Source: Monoplex corrugatus
Taxonomy: Eukaryota > Mollusca > Gastropoda > Littorinimorpha > Ranellidae
Assembly (NCBI GenBank): GCA_030674185.1
Contig: JAPXFY010000016.1
Span: forward strand, 46,211,163 to 46,226,162
Direction: 5' to 3'
Length of the DNA stretch: 15,000 bases
Shown here: positions 8,281 to 15,000 of the stretch, in pieces
Numbering within the stretch: the first letter of the stretch is position 1
Layout of the letters: the number at the start of each line of letters is the position of its first letter
The notes under the pieces: model-generated
Told to the model about the DNA's origin: nothing
Seen by the model: the letters and a program-made list of their open reading frames with translations, nothing else
The model's database searches: none
Position numbers and translations under genes: made by a program

Positions 8281-8397
8281 AAAAAAGAATGAGAACACGT
8301 GTTTAGTACAACCAGACAAGACAGGCGCAAATTTTCGGCCAACTGGCCTTTGTCATGCGTAAGATCGCGAACAAACAAACACCAGACAGAAAAGTTA
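8281..8397. other. Unassigned segment interrupting the SINE body
   Basis: This follows the SINE body at GCACG and does not match the other SINE copies. On the minus strand it contains GGCCAGTTGGCCGAAA (8334-8349), a perfect 4-bp hairpin followed by GAAA. It may be an insertion from another repeat family. Confidence 0.4.
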
Positions 8398-8515
8398 GGA
8401 GAAAAAGACTGAAACTTCTCTTGCTGCTCCGGACATGTATGACTTAGAGGGTCTTTAACGTGCATGTCTGATCCAAAACAAGCGTGACTGCAGGAAGGTT
8501 TCAGTCTTTTTCTCC
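8398..8515. repeat. Inverted repeat with 18-bp perfect arms
   Basis: The left arm GGAGAAAAAGACTGAAAC is at 8398-8415 and its exact reverse complement is at 8498-8515. The 82-base loop carries the minus-strand SINE core at 8431-8478. The arms could form a hairpin in single-stranded DNA or RNA. Confidence 0.93.
8431..8478 (-). mobile_element. SINE core fragment, inverted
   Basis: The minus strand reads TTTGGATCAGACATGCACG then TTAAAGACCCTC and AAGTCATACATGTCC. It matches 8886-8933 on the plus strand at roughly 43 of 48 positions by eye. It is therefore an inverted copy of the core that is missing from the SINE ending at 8280. Confidence 0.8.
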
Positions 8516-8521
8516 AAATTT

Positions 8522-8618
8522 GATAATATGTGTCATTCACAGTAAATCCAAACGAGATTGAGAAACAGCGTAATTAAAAAAAATATGTGTGGCGATGATG
8601 GTGGTGGTTGCTCGGGTA
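8522..8618 (+). repeat. SINE 3'-end-like block, copy 1 (direct repeat with 9053-9149)
   Basis: About 97 bases match 9053-9149 closely by eye. Shared pieces include ATATGTGTCAT, AATCCAAA, GAGATTG, GAAACAGCGTAATTAAA and GATGATGGTGGT. Each copy runs straight into a long GT tract, so the block probably is the 3' end of the SINE, with the GT tract as or near its tail. Confidence 0.85.
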
Positions 8619-8640
8619 AGTGTGTGTGTGTGTGGTGTGT

Positions 8641-8700
<60 letters not shown>

Positions 8701-8775
8701 GTGTGTTTGTGTGAGTGTGTGTGTGTGTGAGTGTGTGCGTGTGTGTGTGTGTGTGTTGAGTGTGTGTGTGTGTGT

Positions 8776-8833
<58 letters not shown>

Positions 8834-8840
8834 TGTGTGT

Positions 8841-8872
<32 letters not shown>
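8619..8872 (+). repeat. (GT)n microsatellite, interrupted
   Basis: A GT repeat of about 254 bases has single-base interruptions (GTTTTGTGTGTTT, GAGTGT, TGCGTG). Long Cys/Val frames on plus and His/Thr frames on minus are artefacts of the repeat. Confidence 0.98.
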
Positions 8873-8876
<4 letters not shown>

Positions 8877-9147
8877 CACACTTCTTTTGGATTAGTATGC
8901 ACGTTAAAGACCCTCGAAGTCATATCAGTGTCCTGTAGCCTATGGAAACATGAAACACTGAGCAAGTACGTCCACCAAGAATGTGCAACGACATAGTGGA
9001 GTGTGCCAGCTTACCGAAGAGCTGGGGTTCTCCGTGTTCCATTAGAAGACATATGAATATGTGTCATGTGCAGTGAATCCAAATGAGATTGTGAAACAGC
9101 GTAATTAAACAATATGTGTGGTGATGATGGTGGTAGTCGCTACGAGT

Positions 9148-9149
<2 letters not shown>
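8873..9149 (+). mobile_element. SINE body and 3' end, tRNA head missing
   Basis: After the GT tract comes TTTGGATTAGTATGCACG, TTAAAGACCCTCGAAG and TATGGAAACATGAAACACTG, the body of the same SINE family as 13240-13400 (minus) and 8098-8280. It ends with the 97-base block at 9053-9149 and a second GT tract. No A or B box precedes it; the GT tract lies where the head would be. Confidence 0.75.
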
Positions 9150-9207
<58 letters not shown>

Positions 9208-9250
9208 TGTGTATGTGTGTGTGTGTATGTGTGTGTGTGTATGTGTGTCT

Positions 9251-9309
<59 letters not shown>

Positions 9310-9338
9310 TTGTCTGTGTGTGCTTGTGTGTGCTAGTT
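9150..9338 (+). repeat. (GT)n microsatellite
   Basis: GT dinucleotides with rare TATGTG and GTCTGGG interruptions; the edge is degenerate after about 9308 (CTTGTCTGTGTGTGCTTG). No gene. Confidence 0.97.
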
Positions 9339-9710
9339 ACAGCAAGTCACACAGATAGCGCTAACACGGTCTTGTTTCTTGTTTAGCTTGCTATCAATAT
9401 CACCCACAAATCCCTGTTTGCCAGGCTTTCTTTTCTGAGGCTTTTAGTGTCCTCATGTGAACTAGAAGCATTTGTCTGGATCCATTTCAGAATGATGAAC
9501 GATGCTGAGAAGTATTAGGGGAGAAATGAAATGTCCTTGCTGAATGTTATTCGAACCACGCGTGATTATAAGGCGCTTCGATGTCAACAATACATAGAAA
9601 AAAATTATAATAAAGGCAGAGACTTTTGTGGTGATGATGATGATATCGGTGATAATAACAAAAATGGCATTCCTCTGAATGTGAATATAACATTGCACGT
9701 GATTATTGAG
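9339..9710. other. No recognised gene; leads into the minisatellite
   Basis: A plus-strand frame from 9531 to 9761 (76 codons) begins MSLLNVIRTTRDYK, has an Asp/Asn run (GDDDDIGDNNKN) and ends within the first minisatellite unit (RFINDIENKN). It has no recognised domain and no sign of splice sites that I can trust. The rest is featureless. It could be a decayed exon or chance. Confidence 0.35.
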
Positions 9711-10117
9711 AGATTTATTAACGACATTGAAAATAAAAACAGACATAACAGACAGATTTGATAACAATATTGAAAATAAAAACAATAATTACAAAGGAAA
9801 ATTTGATAACAACACTGGAACTAAAAATAATAATAGTAAAGACAGATTTGATAACAACATTGAAAATAAGAAACAATAATAACAAAGACATCTTTTATAA
9901 TAATATTGAAACTAAAAACAACAAAAACAAAGACAGATTTGATTAACAATACTCGGAAACTAAAAACAGTAATAACAAAGATATATTTGATAAACACTAT
10001 TGAAAATAAAAAAAACCCAGTAATAACAGACAAATTTCATAACAATATTGAATTAAAACAATAATCACAAATACAGATTTGACCGCAACATTGAAAATAA
10101 AAACAAACAATAAGGAC
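9711..10117 (+). repeat. AT-rich minisatellite, nine units of about 45 bp
   Basis: Units start at 9711, 9754, 9799, 9844, 9890, 9935, 9983, 10032 and 10075, with lengths 43, 45, 45, 46, 45, 48, 49, 43 and 43. Each begins AGATTTGATAACAA or close, then ATTGAAAATAAAAACAA, then a TAATAACAAAGAC-like end. The commonest length equals 15 codons, and one frame would read RFDNNIENKNNNNKD. Indels between units break any continuous frame now. No spacers separate units, so it is not a CRISPR array. Confidence 0.92.
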
Positions 10118-10119
10118 AT

Positions 10120-10250
10120 TGTTGTCGATGATGATGATGAGGAGGAGAGGAGGGGGAGGAGGACGAGGAGGAAGAGGAGGAAGAGGAGGAGGAGGAGAAG
10201 GATTATGAGGATGATGGCGATGCTAGTGATGATGATGACGATGAAAGTAT
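10120..10250 (+). repeat. Purine-rich GAT / GAG / GAA triplet tract
   Basis: GATGATGATGATGAGGAGG passes into GAG/GAA/GGG triplets and back to GAT triplets at about 10204-10243. One plus frame is open from 10141 to a stop at 10336-10338 and would encode Glu- then Asp-rich residues followed by SIPLKTNIISSF and NDEYETLKYR. No start codon or family is evident, so it is listed as a repeat. Confidence 0.85.
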
Positions 10251-10818
10251 TCCTCTAAAAACGAACATTATCTCATCATTTTGCACAGTATATAACAGTA
10301 TGCAAAATGACGAATACGAGACATTGAAATATCGGTAAACTCGCACGTGGCACATAAGTCACGTATACGCCTCACGCGTAGAAACGTGAAGCATCGAAAT
10401 CAGTGCACATAAGAGTCAATGTTTGCCAAAGAAAGGAAGCAAGCACACAAAAAAATAAAATAAAATAATGTTTACATGATTCCATTTGTGCCAGCAGCGA
10501 CAGGAGGCAATACTCAGCCCAGTTCTCAGTTTACTCGGACAGAATACGAGTTATCGGACCGTGGCAGAGAGTAGGAAATGCAGGGGATCAGTATCACGCT
10601 CTTTGCCAGAGTCGTCTTTTATTATATAGCAGCAAACATGACAGGTGGTCTTTTGTTTTCATTTTTTGTTTGTTTTGTTTGTATTCAAGTTTAGGCAAGA
10701 ATTCAAGCATTATTAAATATCAACTGCTTTTTTGTAGAACACACGCTTAAATGGATATCGTACATGACAATCCAAATATACAGATAGGTGCGTATGCTCA
10801 TTTATGATAAAAAAAAAA
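10251..10818. other. No recognised gene
   Basis: Apart from the end of the acidic frame (to 10338), only AT-rich sequence without family motifs is seen. Position 10638-10655 holds ATGACAGGTGGTCTTTTG, repeated exactly at 11197-11214. A T-rich run follows at 10651-10682. Confidence 0.4.
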
Positions 10819-10927
10819 CACACACACACACATACACTCCCCGCGTGCATGCGCGTACGCACGCACGCACCGCGCACACACACACACAACACACACACCA
10901 CACACACAACACACACACACACACACA
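10819..10927 (+). repeat. (CA)n microsatellite, interrupted
   Basis: CA dinucleotides run at 10819-10833 and 10874-10927, with a GC-rich alternating middle (GCGTGCATGCGCGTACGCAC, about 10843-10862). Confidence 0.95.
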
Positions 10928-11249
10928 GGCATATATATTCATATATACAGATTGCGCAAACACGCACAATCATATGTACACGCACTCTCAAGATGACATT
11001 TGAATATTTTGATAAAGACACGAACACTAAAGTAAAGCAAAAAGACATGAGTGTATTAAACCTGTCTTAAGAAAAGATCCACACACACTGTCCTCGGAGA
11101 AAATAATAATATACAAAAAAAAAACAGCAACGACAGCAACAAAAACCTACTGTTCGTTTGGGGGTGTTGTTATAATCGTATAACGGCTTATTTGTTATGA
11201 CAGGTGGTCTTTTGCAGACAATAACGTGGACTAGTGGTTCAGTGGTGAA
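10928..11249. other. No recognised gene
   Basis: Mostly AT-rich. It contains the second copy of the 18-bp repeat (11197-11214) and, at 11231-11249, CTAGTGGTTCAGTGGTGAA, which resembles the A-box side of tRNA-Gly. No B-box follows, so no tRNA or SINE is called. Confidence 0.35.
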
Positions 11250-11336
11250 ACGGGGAAGTAGAGGAGAGGGAGGGGAGAGAGATGAGGGGAGGGAGAGGGT
11301 GAGAGAGGGGTGAAAGAGAGAATGAGAGAGAGTAAG
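11250..11336 (+). repeat. GA / GGGA purine-rich repeat
   Basis: GAGGAGAGGGAGGGGAGAGA-like sequence continues as mixed GA and GGGA units to about 11336. No coding support. Confidence 0.9.
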
Positions 11337-11389
11337 AGCATGTGTGTATATTTGTTTATGTGTTCTTGTTTCTGTATGTATTTTAATGC

Positions 11390-11450
11390 GAATGCCAAAA
11401 CAATTTCCCATTGTGATGTTCTGGGCTAAATAAATCTTGTATCTTGTATG
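11390..11450 (+). mobile_element. LINE-type 3' tail (L2/CR1-like end)
   Basis: The sequence AATGCCAAAACAATTTCCC, then TTCTGGGCTAAATAAATC, then two TTGTATC units resembles the 3' ends of L2/CR1-group LINEs. Those have a short TTTCCC-GGGA-type hairpin, an AATAAA-like stretch and a tandem short repeat instead of poly-A. No protein-coding part is found next to it, so it is a heavily 5'-truncated copy or a SINE that borrowed the tail. Family placement is from memory. Confidence 0.5.
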
Positions 11451-12535
11451 AACATTACCAGGTTGAGGCAGGCATGTTTTCTTTTTTTTTCCCCCGTTAG
11501 TAAGTTTGAAGTTCGGAGCATTTTCAAGATCCGGGAATTCCACATGCGCTGTACCCAAACCCGTTAGAATTTTTTTTAAGTTATTTTTAAATTTTGTTTT
11601 GTTTTGACAATACTCAAGTAAAGGCATCTTTGCTGAACATAAGTACGATAACATTTATTTACATACAATGGATTGAGCTAAACTAATATACCTACGTCAT
11701 ATCTACTAGTCTTTGTTTTTTTTAAAACAATACGAAGTCATTAATTCATACAGTTTCAGATTTTAGCTTTTGGTGGTGGTGGTGGTGTTTTTTGCTTGTT
11801 TGTTTTTGTTTGTTTGTTTGTTTGTTTTAAATGTAGTTGTAGTCGTTTTCAGCAAAATACAACGATCAACATATTAGCAAAGTATGATATCTTGTATCAG
11901 ACTTAAAGTTTAAAATACATGAAAAACGGTCTATATCTTCAACAATGGGTCTGTATGCATGCATTTGCAGTCTCTATCAATTACATATAAGATAAACATT
12001 CAAATACAAACAAACAAGTCATCAAAAATCATGCATACATCTCATAAAGAAGTAAAGAGTTACATCAAAACTTCTTCTGAAACCAGGGACAGATATGACA
12101 ACCATTTTTCTCTAAAAAAGAGAAATCTGTCAGTTTATTTTGAAATGAGAAAAGAAGTGCAGGGAGCACAGACTTGCTTGGCATTAAACCGATACCACCA
12201 GAATAGTGGAAGCATTGAAATGGGCTGCGAAAATGTCAGATTTTAAGTTGTGGGCCAGGACTGAACACAAGGACAGCATATCTTGAATCCACAGTTATTT
12301 TTTTCCTGTAACAAGATCGTGACTGATGTTCTGGTAGGCCTATTTAGTCTCTCAAATACAGCGCAAAAAAATAAATCCATTGGCAGCAAAGTTCTACTTT
12401 GTAAAATGTAGTAAAAAAAATATAAATAAAGCTAGAGGTGACAGATACGCTTTGGTCGTAAACTATCTCAACACTTCTGCAAAAGCAAACTCGTATATGA
12501 CAACTCTATTTTCTGTATTTCCGTTATGATTGAAC
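11451..12535. other. AT-rich stretch without a recognised gene
   Basis: A minus-strand frame covers 11490-11654 (starts MLSYLCSAKMPLLEYC) with protein-like composition but runs on into low-complexity sequence. A plus-strand frame at 11959-12246 (95 codons, MHLQSLSITYKINI to MGCENVRF) is also unrecognised. Simple TGG and TTTG runs are at about 11770-11826. Neither frame has a domain, splice context or match I can name. Confidence 0.35.
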
Positions 12536-12920
12536 ACGCGCGCGCGCACACACACACACAAACAAACACACACACACACACTCACAAACGCAAACACACA
12601 CAGACGCACGCACCACGCACACACACACATACATACATACGCATGCAGGCTTGCACACACACAAACATACACACAGCACGCACACTTAACGCACACACAC
12701 ACGCATACGCACACACCCCACACACACATACACACGTGATGCAATCACTAGCATACGCACGCGCGCGCGCGCATACAACACACACACACACACACACTGC
12801 ACACACACACGCACACACTACACACACACCGCGCCACACACACACACACGACGTATATATATATATATATATATATATATGCAATAATTACACACATATC
12901 ACACACACACACACACATAC

Positions 12921-12974
<54 letters not shown>

Positions 12975-12984
12975 AACGCACACG
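12536..12984 (+). repeat. Long compound (CA)n array with CG and TA runs
   Basis: CA dinucleotides alternate with GC-rich runs (GCGCGCGCGC at about 12761-12772 and near 12538-12547) and CATACATACATACG units. A perfect CA run ends the array at about 12924-12972. All large frames across it are His/Thr or Cys/Val repeats and not genes. Confidence 0.97.
12853..12880. repeat. (TA)n run inside the CA array
   Basis: Twenty-seven bases of perfectly alternating T and A at 12854-12880. Such runs are self-complementary and can extrude as cruciforms. Confidence 0.95.
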
Positions 12985-13239
12985 TCAGTTAATGGTAACC
13001 ACTAACATCCTGAAGGGAAACAAGCACAAATATTAATGTACTGTTCATTTTCATTTAGCTCTAGTTTGGAAAGGACAACAGCTCTGCAAACATGAAACTG
13101 GACCCAGCTTCTAATTGTTAGAATCAATATATTGATAATGATAACATTATTCATTTTCCAGCCTGAAAAATTGATAGCTAAAACCCCCCCCCCCCCTTCC
13201 TCCCCCACCAACATATTTTTTTTTTCTTCTTTCAAAACT
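12985..13239. other. Short unique stretch with a poly-C run
   Basis: No gene is seen. Thirteen C residues lie at 13184-13196, followed by TTCCTCCCCCACC and a T-rich run at about 13216-13232. The region abuts the 3' side of the SINE on the minus strand. Confidence 0.5.
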
Positions 13240-13583
13240 TGCTGTTTCTTGAATGCTTGTCGCTTTCATGTTTCCGTAAGCCATCCACCAACTTCATCTA
13301 CAGGATCGTTAATGTGCATAGTTGGTATTACTGCATGTCCTATGTACACAGGGAGAGGATTTAGACACTGGGAGGTCTGCATGTACGTGACCTGGCCGGA
13401 GAAACGAGAAAAAAATCAAAAAGACACACACACATACACATACACACACGCACGTGCAAACACACGCATGCACATGCACACACAAACACACACATATATA
13501 CAAACACACACACTCTGATGCACACACACATACACACACATGCACGCACGCACACACACACACACCTATATACACACGCACAC

Positions 13584-13639
<56 letters not shown>

Positions 13640-13762
13640 ACACACACACACACATACGCACACAATTTCATTCACCAGGCCGGGTTGTCTAGATGGATTG
13701 AACCCAGGACCTTCCGATTGGAAGTTGGACGTTTACCCACTCGACTACTGCGCCCGTTAAGA
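13240..13762 (-). mobile_element. tRNA-derived SINE with CA tract between head and body
   Basis: On the minus strand the head reads GGGCGCAGTAGTCGAGTGGG (A-box region, about 13736-13755) and GGTTCAATCC (B-box, 13695-13704), preceded by TCCAATCGGAAGG-like anticodon-arm sequence. The head ends near 13670. After about 240 bases of GT/CA repeat the body follows: CCAGGTCACGTACATGCAG, CACATTAACGATCCTGTAG and TTACGGAAACATGAAAG. This is the same family as 8098-8280 and 8873-9149. The head is the best-preserved Pol III promoter in the window. The 3' end is set near 13240 only because similarity fades; no poly-A or target duplication is clear. Confidence 0.85.
13423..13662 (+). repeat. (CA)n microsatellite inside the SINE
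   Basis: CA dinucleotides with TA and GC interruptions; the longest clean run is at about 13588-13633. It lies between SINE head and body. Confidence 0.96.
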
Positions 13763-13768
13763 CAGGAT

Positions 13769-14098
13769 GTCCATTTATTTATTCATTTATTGTTTATTTA
13801 TTTATTTTTGTATTTGTCTATCCATTTATCTATTTTTTATCTATTTATTTACTTATTTGTTATATATCTATTTGTCTTTCATTCATTCATTCATTCATTC
13901 ATTTATTCATTCATTCATTCATTTATTCATTCACTCGTCATTCATTCATTTATTCAGTCACACATGTTTATTTATTTATTTGTTATTTTTTTTATTTATT
14001 CATTTATTCATTCATTTATTCACACGTATTCATTTATCTATTTATTTATCTATTTGTTTATTCATTTATTTTTTCATTCATTCATTTATTTATTAGTC
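13769..14098 (+). repeat. TTTA / TTCA tetranucleotide repeat
   Basis: About 330 bases are built of TTTA, TTCA and TCTA tetranucleotides, for example ATTCATTCATTCATTC at about 13879-13900. Frames across it give Phe/Ile/His/Tyr-rich low complexity and are not genes. It begins just upstream of the minus-strand SINE head. Confidence 0.95.
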
Positions 14099-14338
14099 AC
14101 CATGGAATCACATTATGAAAATCGGATTTTTACTTTACCCGGGGGGAGCGTGCCAGCATAATATAACGACACCCTTTTATTTATTTCTTTTCATTTTAAA
14201 TGCATACATTTCTATATAGCTATGAAAGTGGACTTTTCAATTTTGTCAAGGACAACTGCTTTAATCCCTCGGGATGCTCGACGTGCCGCTGAGAGTGTTT
14301 CGTCCCAATAAGGCTTCGGCCTTTCTGAAATCTTACGT
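14099..14338. other. No recognised gene
   Basis: Mixed sequence between the tetranucleotide repeat and the G run. A short run of six G is at 14142-14147. No domain or RNA recognised. Confidence 0.4.
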
Positions 14339-14370
14339 GGGGGGGGGGGGGGGGGGGGGGGGGGGAGGGG
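14339..14370 (+). repeat. Long poly-G tract
   Basis: Twenty-seven uninterrupted G residues (14339-14365), then A and four more G. It is a strong G-quadruplex candidate and also a place where sequencing length is unreliable. Confidence 0.93.
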
Positions 14371-14519
14371 ACGAGAAAGAAAAAAAAGGATGGAATATTT
14401 TTTCAGTGACAGAGAAGAACACAACTTGGCTCGAGCTATTCCTGGGACTGTGCCTTGCAGGATAAGCTTTACGAGTCCAGAGGATTTTGTGACATGCCCT
14501 TAACACTTGATTTTGTGTC

Positions 14520-14790
14520 TTCGTATCCCGCCGGGGATGATTGTTACACGCCAGCTAGTTGGTAGAGCCATGGACTCAAGATCTGTGCTGCCCATCTTAA
14601 TGTTTCTGTCGTTGTTGTAAGTGTCACTGTAGTGTTTGATAAGTCCCTTCTCCCCTTTTTGTGCAGGCTCAGGAAATCTGTCGGATAGTTGTTGGCATAT
14701 TTGGGTGGAGTGCATGTGGAGTTGTCCGACCGCGGTGAATCCCGCTTGAAATAACTCCAATAACTCCAACGTTGCGTCTTTTTACTGAAA
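14520..14790 (+). mobile_element. Possible second tRNA-like SINE family
   Basis: CAGCTAGTTGGTAGAGCCAT then GGACTCAAGATC resembles the D-arm and anticodon arm of a tRNA, so an A-box is present. No good B-box follows at the expected distance. Downstream are TGGGTGGAGTGCATGTGGAG and CCGCGGTGAATCCCGC, which look like repeat body but which I cannot place with certainty. The segment seems to truncate the LINE remnant that starts at about 14815. Confidence 0.45.
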
Positions 14791-14814
14791 TCAAAACGTA
14801 TTCAAGTAGGCTAG

Positions 14815-15000
14815 TAACTGGCTTGATTTTACTGTGTACAGTCTAATTGGTGATATGGTCTGTGTAGGAGATGCGTAGAATCTCTCGATGGTATCTCATT
14901 GCCATGATCTGGATCCTCTTCTGTAAGTCGGCTGTGAGAGCCCATGTTTGGCAAGGGCGATAGGAAATGAACATGACAAGGAAGCGCATTAGTCTTATTC
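14815..15000 (-). pseudogene. LINE ORF2 C-terminal fragment, running off the right edge
   Basis: From the right edge on the minus strand the frame reads LMRFLVMFISYRPCQTWALT, then ADLQKRIQIMAMRYHREIL, then RISYTDHITN, and a stop at 14843-14845. It then continues TVHSKIK with family-like spacing. This matches the post-RT region of RTE/jockey-like LINEs: (Y)xCExWTLTAxxxRRIQAxEMRxxRxILxIxYxDHxTNxxVxxxI. The Glu usually found after Cys is a Gln here, and there is one in-frame stop, so the copy is dead. It is a different LINE from the one at 1-4563, judged by its sequence. The rest lies beyond the window, and it stops on the left where the tRNA-like repeat begins. Confidence 0.85.

Noticed and set aside
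8079..8540. Minus-strand open frame of 153 codons
   Set aside because: It lies across SINE pieces and the inverted repeat, and has no protein family features.
9711..10117. Regular repeat array considered as CRISPR
   Set aside because: Units are contiguous and divergent with no unique spacers, and the genome is eukaryotic.
11225..11255. tRNA-Gly-like sequence AGTGGTTCAGTGGTGAA
   Set aside because: Only the A-box side matches; purine repeat follows where the B-box should be.
12526..12975. His/Thr-rich open frame of 149 codons, with antisense Cys/Val frames; likewise 13309-13675 and 13454-14161
   Set aside because: CA and TTTA/TTCA repeat artefacts with no conserved domain.
13670..13762. Functional tRNA gene on the minus strand
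   Set aside because: Same reason: tRNA-like head of a SINE, no matching acceptor stem and CA repeat downstream.
14500..14769. Minus-strand open frame of 89 codons
   Set aside because: It is antisense to a tRNA-like repeat, with no recognised domain.

Overview
This window looks like non-genic DNA from a repeat-rich animal nuclear genome. No intact host gene, rRNA, functional tRNA gene, CRISPR array or prokaryotic operon can be supported. The contents are dead retrotransposons, tRNA-derived SINEs and long microsatellites. The SINE body (sequence around GCACGTTAAAGA, then TATGGAAACA) and the abundance of long GT/CA tracts resemble gastropod mollusc genomes; that assignment is from memory of such repeats and was not searched.

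Layout. (1) 1-4563, minus strand: a nearly full-length but decayed non-LTR retrotransposon. It has a YY1-like motif at its 5' end. ORF1 has a coiled coil followed by an SGNH/GDSL-esterase-like domain. A 376-bp spacer leads to ORF2, with an APE-type endonuclease, a reverse transcriptase (YADD kept) and the start of a downstream region that leaves the window on the left. About ten frame changes or stops break it. (2) 4564-5012: compound simple repeat, GT then GA/CAGA then poly-G, abutting the element's 5' end. (3) 5830-6787: fragments of a second, plus-strand LINE RT, apparently split by a minus-strand C-terminal piece of another LINE (6152-6600). (4) 7471-9338: GA/CAGA repeats, then pieces of a SINE family, with an inverted core, an 18-bp perfect inverted repeat and two long GT tracts. 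(5) 9711-10250: a nine-unit minisatellite of about 45 bp followed by a purine-rich GAT/GAG tract. (6) 10819-12984: CA and GA repeats and a LINE-type 3' tail. (7) 13240-15000: a minus-strand SINE with a CA tract between its tRNA head and body, a TTTA/TTCA tract, a 27-nt G run, a second tRNA-like SINE, and a LINE C-terminal fragment running off the right edge.

How the parts relate: the LINEs would have supplied reverse transcriptase in trans for the SINEs, but every copy seen here is broken. The most interesting points are the SGNH-bearing ORF1 with a YY1-like 5' end, the nested LINE remnants, the SINE copies associated with GT/CA tracts, and the codon-period minisatellite with similar flanks. 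I see no convincing new molecular system; these are mostly observations on repeat structure.
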